A stretch of 64,000 nucleotides of DNA from Streptomyces sp. NBC_01275 (GCF_026340655.1 NZ_JAPEOZ010000001.1:2914001-2978000); one strand, 5' to 3'. Counted from the stretch's first letter, positions 18,239-27,420 are shown. Numbers and translations: made by a program. The notes: a model not told the origin generated them from the sequence alone.

Positions 18239-19776
18239 CGGGCCAGTCCTCCCACTGCTGCTTCCACGGCCGCCACGAGGCTGCCGTCCGCGACCAGCTC
18301 CCGGGCCGCCGCGAGGTCGGGGTACATCTCGCGGTCCTCCTCCAGGGCGGCCACCCGCTCCCGGACCGCTCGGTACGCGGCCCCCGTCCCGGCTCCCGGG
18401 CGCAGGGTGCCGTGGTGCTCCAGCCCCTGCGCCGCCGCCAGGATCTCGATGCCGAGGCCCTGCTGTGCGTACTCGACCGCCTGCCGGGCCTGCCAGCCGG
18501 CGGGGACGCCCATGCTGACGTGGTCCTCCTGCATCGCCGAGGTCGGGATGTTGTGCACGGAGGCGGGCTGGGCGAGTGCGCGGGCCTCGGCGGCCAGCGA
18601 GGCGGCGACGTACTGCGGGATCATGAAGCCGGAGTCCTCGCCGCCGGGGGCCGCGAGGAAGGCCGGCAGTTCGCTGAAGTGGGCGTTGGTGAGGCGGTCG
18701 GTGCGGCGCTCGGAGATGTTGAGCAGGTGGGTGACGGCGATGGCGAGGACGTCCAGCGCCATGGCGACCGGGGCGCCGTGGCCGTTGCCGCCGGTGTGGG
18801 CGGTGAGCTCGTCGCCGGCGACGGAGAACAGCGGGTTGTCGGTGACCGAGTTGGCCTCGATGGTGACCGTGCGCTCGGCGTAGTCCAGCGCGTCGCGCAC
18901 GCTGCCGTGGACCTGGGGCGCGCAGCGCAGGCTCAGCGGGTCCTGGAGGCGGTGGTGACGGTGCGCCGCCACGATCGCACTGCCGTCGAGCAGGGCGCGC
19001 AGGTTCGCGGCGGTGGCCGCCTGGCCGGGGTGCGGGCGGACCTGCTGGACGCGGGGGTCGAAGGCGCGGTCGTTGCCGCGCAGGGCCTCCACGCTCATCG
19101 CCGCCGCTATGTCGGCGGCGGCGGTCAGCAGCCGGGCGTCGTGGACGGCGAGCGCCGCCATCGCGGTCACCTCGTACGTGCCGCTGACCAGGGCGTGACC
19201 CTCGCGGGGGCCCAGTTCGAGAACGGGCAGACCGGCGCGGCGCATCGCCTCGGCGCCGGGCAGCAGCTCGCCCTCGAAGTACGCCCGGCCGAGACCGGCC
19301 GTGACCAGGCCGATGTGTGCGGTGCCGATCAGATAGCCGACCGAGCCGCGGCCGGGGGACCAGGGGGTGACGCCTCGGTTGAGCATCGCGACGAGGGTCT
19401 CGACCAGACCGAGGCCCACTCCGCTGCGGCCCTGGGCCATCGCCCGCACGATCAGGAGGATCATGGCGCGCATGACTTCGGGCGGGTAGGGCTCGCCCAC
19501 CCCGCAGGCATGGCTCTTGAGCATCTTCAGCTGGGCCGACGACACGTGCTCCGGGGCGACCGACACGTCGTAGAGGTCGCCGACGCCCGTGGTGAGCCCG
19601 TAGACGGGCGGTCCGTCCGCGTCCAGGCCCGCGAGCATCCGGACGCGCATGCCCTTGACCGCCAGGGCGGCTTCCTCGGTGAGCAGCACCGGGGCGCCGT
19701 GTCGCGCCACCGCCACGATGTCGTCAATGGACAGCGGCGTGGATCCGATGGCCACCGGCTCCCGAGAATCACTCAC
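18235..19776 (-). CDS. Aromatic ammonia-lyase superfamily protein without MIO motif (ergothionase-like candidate)
   Basis: The 513-aa protein has the HAL/PAL fold: VYGLTTGVGDL, LKSHACGVG, TIEANSVTDNPL, SAMQEDHVSMG. The MIO-forming Ala-Ser-Gly is absent: the segment GSVGYLIGTAHIGL at 143-156 replaces the usual GSVGASGDLAPLAHIGL. Other MIO-chemistry residues are also changed: Asn of the NGT motif is Ser197, the Tyr of QDPYSLRC is Leu280, and the Phe of GGNFHG is Gly. The Arg of SLRC and the Glu of QEDH remain. Loss of MIO with retained fold is known for ergothionase, which eliminates trimethylamine from ergothioneine. The GTG at 19776 follows GGAAGGAAT. It is the first gene of a five-gene coupled operon divergent from IclR and a betaine-type importer. 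The substrate is inferred, not shown. Confidence 0.82.
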   Translation of the reverse strand: MSDSREPVAIGSTPLSIDDIVAVARHGAPVLLTEEAALAVKGMRVRMLAGLDADGPPVYGLTTGVGDLYDVSVAPEHVSSAQLKMLKSHACGVGEPYPPEVMRAMILLIVRAMAQGRSGVGLGLVETLVAMLNRGVTPWSPGRGSVGYLIGTAHIGLVTAGLGRAYFEGELLPGAEAMRRAGLPVLELGPREGHALVSGTYEVTAMAALAVHDARLLTAAADIAAAMSVEALRGNDRAFDPRVQQVRPHPGQAATAANLRALLDGSAIVAAHRHHRLQDPLSLRCAPQVHGSVRDALDYAERTVTIEANSVTDNPLFSVAGDELTAHTGGNGHGAPVAMALDVLAIAVTHLLNISERRTDRLTNAHFSELPAFLAAPGGEDSGFMIPQYVAASLAAEARALAQPASVHNIPTSAMQEDHVSMGVPAGWQARQAVEYAQQGLGIEILAAAQGLEHHGTLRPGAGTGAAYRAVRERVAALEEDREMYPDLAAARELVADGSLVAAVEAAVGGLAR

Positions 19777-20119
19777 GGTATTCCTTCCCAGCGGTGCGTG
19801 TGTATGGAATCGGACGCTATGGACGCCCGGTTTCGCGTCTCACTCGCCGAGGTTTCTGCCCGATGAAACCCGATTGCCACCAGGTGGCAGAGCGGCCTGC
19901 TCAGGATGTTCTTTCGGGCTCCGCGCATATCTATGGCAGTGCAATCCTGCCCTTCTAGGAGCATTTCCCCTGCTGGGTAGTGACTCTTCGCGCGCAAGTC
20001 GCCACCATGCGTTTCGCGTATTCCGTCTGGTGGCAATCGGGATTCACTCAACAGAAACCGTACTGAATACATCCGAAAAGAACCGTCCCTAGTGTTGCCA
20101 CCTATTCAGGAGGTGGGGC
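19777..20119. promoter_or_regulatory. Divergent control region with repeated TTGCCACC operators
   Basis: The 343-bp gap separates the lyase operon from the IclR-ABC operon. CCCGATTGCCACCA at 19869-19882 recurs in reverse complement at 20028-20041. The first copy sits in a palindrome TGCCACCAGGTGGCA (19875-19889). A third TTGCCACC lies at 20095-20102, just before the AGGAGG of the IclR gene. These are probable IclR operators serving both directions. No gene is seen in the gap. Confidence 0.55.
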
Positions 20120-20830
20120 ATGGGCGAAACGTCGACACGGACTGCGGAGCGGGCGATGGCTCTGCTCGGCGTGGTCTGCGAGCACGGGGCCATCACCCTG
20201 GCGGAGAGCGCCCGGGAGACCGGGCTGGCGGCCAGCACCGCGCTGCGCCTCTTGCGCGCGCTGGAGAACGGCGGTTTCGTACGACGCGAGGCCGACGGAT
20301 CGTTCCGCCCCGGCACCCGGATCGTGCAGTTCGGGGCACGGGCCCTGAGTCACGAGTCCCTGGTGCCGTACTGCCGCGAGGCGATGGAACGGATCGTCGC
20401 GGTGACCCGGGAGTCGGTGTACCTGAGCATCCCCTCGCACGAGGACACCGCCCTGTACATCGCGATCACCGAGGGCACTCACTCGGTCCGGCACACCAGT
20501 TGGGTGGGCCGGACGATCCCCCGGCGCGCCAGCGCGGTCGGGGCGGTGTTCGCGGGGGAGACGCCGGCCCGGGGTTACGTCGTCGTGGAGGACGGCGTCG
20601 AGAACGACGTCACCGCGATCGCGGCACCACTGCTCACCGGGTCCAGGGTGATCGCCGCCCTGAGCGTGGTGGTCCCCGACTACCGGCTGCGCGGCGACAA
20701 GGTCGTACGGATCGGGGTCCGGCTCGCCGGTGAGGCCCACGACCTGTCGCGTTCGCTCGGCGGGCAGCTACCGCCGCCGGCACAGCTGGCACAGCCGACA
20801 TACGGCACCGTAACGGAGAGAATGTCATGA
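20120..20830 (+). CDS. IclR family transcriptional regulator
   Basis: The 236-aa protein has an N-terminal winged HTH (RTAERAMALLGVVCEHGAIT, ALRLLRALENGGFVRREADG) and a C-terminal GAF-like effector domain (ESVYLSIPSHEDTALYIAIT). AGGAGGTG lies 7 nt before the ATG. Its stop overlaps the ABC ATPase start (ATGA), so it is transcribed with the importer and divergently from the lyase operon. IclR proteins usually respond to an aromatic or carboxylic pathway intermediate; here that may be the transported compound or its unsaturated product. Confidence 0.88.
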   Translation: MGETSTRTAERAMALLGVVCEHGAITLAESARETGLAASTALRLLRALENGGFVRREADGSFRPGTRIVQFGARALSHESLVPYCREAMERIVAVTRESVYLSIPSHEDTALYIAITEGTHSVRHTSWVGRTIPRRASAVGAVFAGETPARGYVVVEDGVENDVTAIAAPLLTGSRVIAALSVVVPDYRLRGDKVVRIGVRLAGEAHDLSRSLGGQLPPPAQLAQPTYGTVTERMS

Positions 20831-22041
20831 TCCGATTCGACAACGTCACCAAGGCATATCCGGACGGTACGGTCGCCGTCGACCGGCTCAGTCTGGAGGC
20901 ACCGACCGGGAAGATCACCGTTCTGGTGGGGCCGTCCGGCTGCGGCAAGACGACCTCCATGCGCATGGTCAACCGCCTGATCGAGCCCACCTCCGGCACC
21001 ATCACGCTGGGCGGACAGCCGGTCTCCGGGACCGACGCCACCGAGCTGCGGCGGAAGATCGGTTACGTCATCCAGCACGCCGGCCTCTTCCCGCACAAGA
21101 ACGTCGCCGACAACGTCATGGCGCTGCCCCGGCTCCTCGGGCTCGGCCGCCGCGAGGCCCGGACCCGGGCCCTGGAACTGCTGGAACGGGTCGGCCTCGG
21201 CCCGCAGTTCGCCGACCGCTACCCCTGGCAGTTGTCCGGCGGCCAGCAGCAGCGCGTCGGTGTCGCCCGCGCGCTGGCCGCCGACCCGCCCTACCTGCTG
21301 ATGGACGAGCCGTTCAGCGCCGTCGACCCGGTCGTACGCGCCCAGTTGCAGGAGGAGTTCCTCCGCCTCCAGCGCGAGATCGGCAAGACGATCGTGCTGG
21401 TCACCCATGACATCGACGAGGCGCTCAAGCTCGGCGACCAGGTCGCGGTGCTCCGCGAGGGCGGGCGGCTCGCACAGGCCGCGGCCCCGGCCGAGCTGCT
21501 GGCCCGGCCCGCCGACGCCTTCGTCGCGGGCTTCGTCGGCCGTGACCGGGGCTACCGGGCGCTGGGCTTCGCCGGTACGGGAGACGGCGTGATTCCCGCC
21601 GCCGAGCCTGCCGTCATGCTCGGCGCGACGCGCGCCGAGGCCGAGGCGGCGGCGCTGGACGGCTGGATCCTGGTCACCGCCCCCGGCGGTGAGCCGGTCG
21701 GCTGGGCCGCGCTCGACCGGCTCGACGGCGACCGGGTCACCGAGCAGGACCTCAACCTCAGCGCCACCACTGCCCGTACGGACGGCACCCTCCGCGAACT
21801 GCTGGACGCGGCACTGTCCTCTCCCAGCGGTCGCGGTGTCCTGGTCGACGCCGAAGGACACCTGGCCGGGACCGTGTCGCCGACAGCCGTGGCCCGCGCG
21901 ATCGAAGAGGCCGCGTCGGTGACCGCCCCTGCGGGGGCCATCGCTGGGTCCGCCGTCGAGTCCGCCGCGGGGGCCACCGCTGGGTCCGTCGAACCCGCCG
22001 CCGGGTCCGCCGCCGAGGCCCCCGCCGGGAGCCACCTGTGA
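20827..22041 (+). CDS. Betaine/quaternary-amine ABC importer, ATP-binding subunit
   Basis: The 404-aa ATPase is of OpuCA/ProV type. Walker A is GPSGCGKTT, the Q-loop VIQHAGLFPH, the signature LSGGQQQRVGVARAL, Walker B LLMDEPFSAVDP and the H-loop VTHDIDEAL. From ~residue 250 there is a CBS-type regulatory region, and the last ~40 residues are Ala/Gly/Ser-rich low complexity. It energises uptake by the two permeases encoded next. It overlaps both the IclR gene and the first permease by 4 bp. Confidence 0.88.
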   Translation: MIRFDNVTKAYPDGTVAVDRLSLEAPTGKITVLVGPSGCGKTTSMRMVNRLIEPTSGTITLGGQPVSGTDATELRRKIGYVIQHAGLFPHKNVADNVMALPRLLGLGRREARTRALELLERVGLGPQFADRYPWQLSGGQQQRVGVARALAADPPYLLMDEPFSAVDPVVRAQLQEEFLRLQREIGKTIVLVTHDIDEALKLGDQVAVLREGGRLAQAAAPAELLARPADAFVAGFVGRDRGYRALGFAGTGDGVIPAAEPAVMLGATRAEAEAAALDGWILVTAPGGEPVGWAALDRLDGDRVTEQDLNLSATTARTDGTLRELLDAALSSPSGRGVLVDAEGHLAGTVSPTAVARAIEEAASVTAPAGAIAGSAVESAAGATAGSVEPAAGSAAEAPAGSHL

Positions 22042-22691
22042 CCGCCGCGGAATGGCTCCGCCACAACGCCGGAGAGATCGCCGACCTCACCGCATGGCAC
22101 CTCTGGCTGTCCATACTGCCGCTGCTCATCGGCCTGTTGGTCGCGCTGCCGCTGGGCCGGCTGGCCCACCGCAGCCGCCGGCTCTACCCGATGCTGGTGG
22201 CGCTGGCCGGGCTGGTCTACACGGTGCCCTCCCTCGCTCTGTTCATCCTGCTGCCGAAGTTGCTCGGCACCCGGATCCTCGACCCGGTCAACGTGGTCAT
22301 CGCGCTGAGCGTCTACACAACGGCGCTCCTGGTGCGGGTCGTGGCCGACGGGCTGGCGGCCGTACCCGCCGACGTCATCCAGTCCGCCCACGCCATGGGC
22401 TACCGGTCGCACCAGCGGCTGATACGGATCGAACTGCCCATCGCCGTACCGGTCATCGCCGCCGGGCTGCGGGTCGCGGCGGTCTCCAACGTCAGCATCG
22501 TGTCGATGGCTGCGCTGCTCGGTGTGCCGCAGCTCGGCTCGCTGTTCACGCAGGGCTTCCAGCTGCACTTCTTCACCCCGATCGTCACCGGCGTCGTACT
22601 GAGCCTGGTCATCGCGCTGGTGCTGGACGGGCTGATCCTGCTCGCCGGCCACTCGCTCACCCCTTGGCAGCCCAGGAGGTCCGCCCGATGA
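22038..22691 (+). CDS. Betaine-type ABC importer, permease 1
   Basis: The 217-aa inner-membrane protein has about six predicted helices (LSILPLLIGLLVALPLG, LVALAGLVYTVPSLALFILL). The EAA-type loop is VIQSAHAMGYRSHQRLIRIELP. It belongs to the OpuCB/OpuCD (ProW) group for osmoprotectant and related quaternary amines. The GTG start overlaps the ATPase stop and its stop overlaps permease 2. Confidence 0.87.
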   Translation: MTAAEWLRHNAGEIADLTAWHLWLSILPLLIGLLVALPLGRLAHRSRRLYPMLVALAGLVYTVPSLALFILLPKLLGTRILDPVNVVIALSVYTTALLVRVVADGLAAVPADVIQSAHAMGYRSHQRLIRIELPIAVPVIAAGLRVAAVSNVSIVSMAALLGVPQLGSLFTQGFQLHFFTPIVTGVVLSLVIALVLDGLILLAGHSLTPWQPRRSAR

Positions 22692-23431
22692 GCACGAGCA
22701 TCACCGGCTGGCTCACCAATCCCGTCAACTGGAGCGGTCCCGACGGCATCCCCGCCCAGACCCTGGCCCACCTCGAACTGTCCGGCATGGCGCTGGCCAT
22801 CGCCCTCGTCATCGGCGTGCCCGTCGGCCTCCTGATCGGTCACACCGGGCGCGGCGCCTTCCTGGTCGGCGGCCTCGCCAACGCGCTGCGTGCCCTGCCG
22901 ACGCTGGGTGTGCTGATGATCGCGGTGCTGCTGATCACCCCGCACATCGCCTCCGACCTGGCGTTCACCATTCCGAGCCTGATCGTGCTCGTCCTGCTCG
23001 CGGTGCCGCCGATCCTGACCAACACCTACGCGGGTGTCTTCGCGGTGGACGCCGCCGCCGTCGACGCCGCGCGCGGCATGGGCTGGCGTGGCCGGGACAT
23101 CCTGCTGCGCGTTCAACTGCCGTGCGCGCTGCCGCTGATCCTGTCCGGGATCCGGGCCGCGGCGCTGCAGATCATCGCGACCGCGACCGTGGCTGCTTAC
23201 GTCTCGCTCGGCGGTCTCGGCCGGTTCCTCATCGACGGCCTCGCCCAGAGCGACTACGCGCAGATGGCGGGCGGAGCGATCCTCGTCGCCGCGCTCGCCC
23301 TGGCCGTCGAACTCCTCCTGCTCGGGCTGGCCAGGCTCCTCGTCTCGCCCGGCCTCACCCGCAGGGTCTCCCGCCGCACTTCCCCTCCCGCAGTACCGGC
23401 ATCCGCCACCGCCACCGCCACCGCACAGTGA
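22688..23431 (+). CDS. Betaine-type ABC importer, permease 2
   Basis: The 247-aa second OpuC-type permease has LELSGMALAIALVIGVPVGL, the PTLGVLMIAVLLITP helix and the coupling loop VDAARGMGWRGRDILLRVQLP. It forms a heterodimeric channel with permease 1. The C terminus ends in an Ala/Thr-rich tail. It overlaps permease 1 by ATGA and precedes the binding protein by 10 nt. Confidence 0.87.
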   Translation: MSTSITGWLTNPVNWSGPDGIPAQTLAHLELSGMALAIALVIGVPVGLLIGHTGRGAFLVGGLANALRALPTLGVLMIAVLLITPHIASDLAFTIPSLIVLVLLAVPPILTNTYAGVFAVDAAAVDAARGMGWRGRDILLRVQLPCALPLILSGIRAAALQIIATATVAAYVSLGGLGRFLIDGLAQSDYAQMAGGAILVAALALAVELLLLGLARLLVSPGLTRRVSRRTSPPAVPASATATATAQ

Positions 23432-23441
23432 AGAGAGTCCC

Positions 23442-24380
23442 ATGAACAGCGCGTCCACAAGAAGCAAGAAGCTCCTCGGCCTCGCGGCCTTGACCGCCAC
23501 CGGCGCCCTCGTCCTCACCGCGTGCGGCAGCGGCGGTGACCCGATGAGCACCAGCGCCACGGCCGGCGCCTCGTCCGCCGCCGACACCATCACCGTCGGG
23601 TCGGCGAACTTCACGGAGAGCCAACTCCTCGCCACCATCTACGCGGAGGCGCTGAAGGCCAAGGGCGTCAAGGTCAAGACCCGGCTGAACATCGGCAGCC
23701 GGGAGACGTACATCCCCGCGCTCAAGGACGGCTCGATCGATCTCCTCCCGGAGTACACGGGCGCGCTGCTCCAGTACTTCGACCCGAAGACGAAGGCCAG
23801 CAGCCCGGCCGAGGTCTCCGCCGCGCTGACCAAGGCGCTGCCCTCTGGCATCTCCGCGCTCAAGCAGTCCACGGCGGAGGACAAGGACGTGCTGGCCGTC
23901 ACCCAGAAGACGGCGACCGCCCACGACCTCACCACCATCTCCGACCTCGCCCCGGTGGCCGGCACGATGGCACTGGGCGCACCGCCGGAGTGGAAGACCC
24001 GGGTCAACGGCGTGGTCGGGCTGAAGAGCGTCTACGGGTTGTCCTTCAAGAAGTTCGTCTCGCTGGACGCCGGAGGCCCGCTGACCCTCGCCGCCATCAC
24101 CAACAACCAGGTGCAGGTCGGTGACCTGACCAGCACGGACCCCGCCATCGCCAAGAACAAGCTCGTCACCCTCAAGGACGACAAGAACCTCTTCCTGGCC
24201 GAGAACATCCTGCCCGTCATCAACAAGGACAAGGTCACCCCCACCGTCACCAGCACCCTCAACGCCGTGTCCGCGGCGCTGACCACCGAGGGACTCATGG
24301 AGCTGAACAGCAAGGTCGCCAAGCTCGACGACATGAGCGACGTCGCCAAGGCCTGGCTCACGTCCGCCGGTCTGAGCTGA
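23442..24380 (+). CDS. Betaine-type ABC importer, substrate-binding lipoprotein (OpuC/EgtU-like)
   Basis: The 312-aa protein has a lipobox (ATGALVLTAC, Cys near residue 28) and a type-II periplasmic-binding fold. It starts with the family hallmark TITVGSANFTESQLLATIYA and has IDLLPEYTGALLQYFDP. OpuC-type binders take choline, glycine betaine and carnitine, and the EgtU subgroup takes ergothioneine; sequence alone does not separate them. Being cotranscribed with IclR and opposite the MIO-less lyase operon, it probably delivers that operon's substrate. Confidence 0.85.
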   Translation: MNSASTRSKKLLGLAALTATGALVLTACGSGGDPMSTSATAGASSAADTITVGSANFTESQLLATIYAEALKAKGVKVKTRLNIGSRETYIPALKDGSIDLLPEYTGALLQYFDPKTKASSPAEVSAALTKALPSGISALKQSTAEDKDVLAVTQKTATAHDLTTISDLAPVAGTMALGAPPEWKTRVNGVVGLKSVYGLSFKKFVSLDAGGPLTLAAITNNQVQVGDLTSTDPAIAKNKLVTLKDDKNLFLAENILPVINKDKVTPTVTSTLNAVSAALTTEGLMELNSKVAKLDDMSDVAKAWLTSAGLS

Positions 24381-24534
24381 TCTCCATCGCCTTCTCAGCC
24401 TCGTCTCAATTCTCTCGCTAATCTGGGTCTTCGAACTTGAGCGGCGTGCCCTTCGTGTGCGCTGACTGACAGTCACTGCATGGTGGTGGGTGGGCTGTTG
24501 GTGGCCCTGGACGCAGGACGCCCGTGGTCCTGGG

Positions 24535-25880
24535 TGATCATTTCTGTTCTCTAGGCAGAATGATCGTCTGGGAGCCACGGGCTTGGTCAACGATACGACG
24601 TTGCTGCTGGACCTCGACGGGGTGTCCGTCATGCGGGTCGAGCGGCTTCAGTGCGGTGGGCGCCGGGTCCATCTGGCCACGGCGGATGCCTCGGCCCGGG
24701 CCTGCCCGGCCTGCGGGGTCTTCGCCTCCTGCGTGAAGGGCTGGGCGGCCCCCCGGCCACGTGATCTGCCCTACGGGGAGGGCGGGCTGGAGTTCGTCTG
24801 GCACAAGCGGCGCTGGTGGTGCCGTGAGACGGCCTGTCCACGGCGGTCGTTCACCGAGCGGATCGAGCAGATACCGGCCGGGGCCCGGATCACCGGGCGG
24901 CTGCGGGCCGCGTCCGGGCGGCGTGTGCGGGATGCCGGCTCCACGGTCATCCAGGCGGCCCGTGATCTGCACCTGTCCTGGCCGACCGTGATGAACGCCT
25001 TCCGCGCCGCCGCCCGCGAGGCCGTCGAGGCTCCGCTGCCCGAGGTCGAGGTGCTGGGCATCGATGAGACCAGGCGCGGCAAGCCCCGCTGGGAACAGGA
25101 CCCGGACACCGGGAAGTGGAAGATGACCAGGGACCGCTGGCACACCGGGTTCGTCGACGACCTCGGATCCGGCGGACTGCTCGGGCAGGTCGAGGGCCGC
25201 ACCGTCGCCGACGTACTGGCCTGGCTCTCCCCCCCTGACCTGGAGGAAAGCCATCCGATACGTCGCCATCGACATGTCGGCCACCTACCGGGCCGCGATC
25301 CGCACCGGCCTGCCCGAGGCCACCGTCGTGGTCGATCACTTTCATGTGGTGCAGCTCGCGAACAAGATGCTCTCCCTGGTCCGGCGCCGCACCACCACCG
25401 AGCTCCGCGGTCGGCGCGGACGAGCCAGTGACCCCGAGTGGAAAGCCCGACGCCGCCTGCTCCGCAACCGCAAGGACCTCAGCCACGAGCAGTTCGAGCG
25501 CATGTGGAACCCGCTGCTGGACGAAGGGAAGATCGGGCAGACACTGCTGACGGCGTGGATCGCCAAGGAAAGCCTCGCCCTGGCCCGCACCGACGCGAAC
25601 CGCAGCCAAGTGGGCCATGCCCGCTGGAAGTTCCTCACCTGGTGCGCGGACGCAGACATCCCCGAAGTCCGCACCCTCGCCGCCACCGTCGACCGCTGGT
25701 GGCCCGAGATCGAGGCGTTCATCAACACCGGACACAGCAACGCCAAGAGCGAAGGCATCAACCGCGTGATCAAGCTCGTCGCCCGCCACGCGTTCGGCTT
25801 CCGCAACGCCGACAGCCAGCGACTACCGACACCTTGCGTCACCACACGGCGAGCCCGCGGACACCTCCGCACCGCTTGAC
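24535..25880 (+). mobile_element. ISL3-family insertion sequence (ends not resolved)
   Basis: It contains the frameshifted ISL3 transposase. A hairpin-like inverted repeat (GATCATTTCTG / CAGAATGATC, about 24537-24564) lies just before the gene. The right boundary is not clear, and the neighbouring alcohol dehydrogenase lacks its N terminus, which suggests an insertion with deletion. Confidence 0.6.
24583..25879 (+). pseudogene. ISL3-family transposase (one frameshift)
   Basis: The first part has the zinc-finger N terminus (RACPACGVFASC, WWCRETACPRRSF) and the start of the DDE domain (EVEVLGIDETRRGKPRWEQD). Near 25235 a run of seven C breaks the frame. The remainder (IRYVAIDMSATYRAAIRTGL, VVVDHFHVVQLANKMLSLVR, INRVIKLVARHAFGFRNADS) continues in the next frame to the stop at 25879. 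Repaired length is ~431 aa, typical for ISL3. The homopolymer makes a sequencing or replication slip plausible. Confidence 0.82.
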
Positions 25881-25945
25881 TTCGAAGACCCGGCAACGGC
25901 GAGCGCGAATCCGAAACCCAGCTCGCCGGACTGCACCGTCTTGTA

Positions 25946-26878
25946 GTGGCGCGTCGGGTTCAAGCCCTTCTCGGCCACGAGGGCGCCGAAGTGGTGGCGG
26001 AGATCGGCTCCGAGGTGACCTCCGTCGCCGTCGGCGACCGGGGCATCGGCACCGTGGGCGCTGTGTGCGGCACCTGCTGGTACTGCGTCCGCGACATGAC
26101 CCACCTCTGCGACAACAGCATGGCCATGACCTCGGCGACGCGCGTCAAAAGGACCGACGGCACGGAGGTTCCAGCCTTCGTCGGCCTCGGCACCTTCGCC
26201 GAGGCGATGACCGTGCACGAGGCAAGCGTGGTCCCCGTGACCACGGACCTGCCGGACGAACAGCTCGCGCTGATCGGATGCGCCATCACCACCGGCCTGG
26301 GGGCGGTGTTCAACACGGCTCAGGTGAAGCCGGGTTCGAGCGTCGTGGTCATCGGCTCCGGCGGTGTCGGTCAGGCGGTGATCCAAGGCGCGCGGATCGC
26401 CGGTGCCGCCCGGATCATCGCTGTCGATCCCCTGGAGAACAAGCGGTCGGCCGCGCTCGGTTCCGGCGCGACGGACACGATCGACCCCACGAGCGCCGAC
26501 CTGGTCGACGAAGTCCGGCGTCTCACCGGCGGACGCGGCGCCGACTACACCTTCGAAGTGGTGGGCAACCCCACGACCATCACCCAGGCGTGGGACACCG
26601 CCCGCCGCGGCGGGACGGTCGCCCTCGTCGGAATGCCGGCCGCCGACGCAATGATCACCATGCCCGCGTTTTCCCTGGCCTCGGACGACAAACGGCTGTG
26701 CGGCAGCCTCTACGGCGGTACGCAGGCCCGGCGGGACATTCCGCTGATCGTGGAGTTGGCGGAGACAGGGCGCCTCTATCTCGCGTCGATGGTCACGCGC
26801 CGCGTACCACTGCACGAGGTGAACGACGCCATTCGAGCGTTGGAGGCGGGTGAGCAGATCCGCACCGTCGTCGTATGA
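25946..26878 (+). pseudogene. Zinc-type alcohol dehydrogenase, 5'-truncated
   Basis: The frame begins inside the catalytic domain at LLGHEGAEVVAEIG. The expected first ~60-70 residues, including the first zinc cysteine, are missing. The structural-zinc lobe is present but altered (CGTCWYCVRDMTHLC). The NAD domain is intact: SSVVVIGSGGVGQAVIQGAR and IIAVDPLENKRSAALGSGAT. It resembles class III/mycothiol-type medium-chain dehydrogenases. The upstream ISL3 copy probably removed the 5' end. Confidence 0.8.
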
Positions 26879-26904
26879 CCCTCTGAAGTCAATCCAACCT
26901 CCAT

Positions 26905-26936
26905 GGAGGCCAGCGCCGCACGCGGAGCTGGCCTCC
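26905..26936 (+). terminator. Hairpin terminator after the alcohol dehydrogenase fragment
   Basis: A perfect 10-bp stem, GGAGGCCAGC / GCTGGCCTCC, encloses a 12-nt loop 26 nt after the stop codon. There is no clear T tract, as is common in streptomycetes. Confidence 0.6.
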
Positions 26937-26971
26937 GGGCTTCTTCCCCTCACCCACGAAGAGGAACACCT

Positions 26972-27420
26972 GTGCCCTGCGACGCGTCGCTTTCCGCTGT
27001 CCCCCACGTCCTGCTTGTCGGAGCTGGAGCAATGGGCGTCATAACCGGATACCAGCTGCAGTTAGCCTGCGCCGAAGTGACGTTCCTGGTACGGCCGGCA
27101 CGCGTGGAGAAGCTGTCGCGACCCCAGACGCTCTACTCCTAGGACGGCGCGACCGTGAATCACTCCGCTGGCTACCGGGTGATTTCGGATGTCTCGGAAG
27201 TCGCCGACCAGACCTATGAGTACGGCATCGTCACCCTCGACGGCGCCTCCTCGTACTCCGTTGAGGGCACCACACTGCTGAACCACCTTGGCGACGGCGT
27301 CCGTGGAAGCTTCGCCACCGTTGTCATCGGAGGCATCGTGGTGCCGAGAGATCGGCCGGCAGGTCGACCTCGTTGGGCATCGGCACCCGTGATCCCGCTG
27401 GACCACGACATCCCGGGTCA
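26972..27420 (+). pseudogene. Ketopantoate reductase (PanE/ApbA)-like pseudogene
   Basis: From GTG 26972 (after GAGGAA) the frame gives VPHVLLVGAGAMGVITGYQL, a PanE Rossmann motif, then TFLVRPARVEKLSRPQTLYS. An in-frame TAG at 27140-27142 interrupts it. The same frame continues as AGYRVISDVSEVADQTYEYG to VVIGGIVVP near 27345, after which similarity is lost to frameshift and deletion. It is clearly a decaying reductase gene. Confidence 0.65.

Noticed and set aside
21930..22040. Separate coding or repeat element at the end of the ABC ATPase gene
   Set aside because: The Ala/Gly/Ser-rich tail is in frame and typical of streptomycete low-complexity extensions.
25230..25240. Programmed frameshift in the ISL3 transposase
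   Set aside because: ISL3 elements normally encode the transposase in one frame; a slip in C7 is more likely a mutation or sequencing error.
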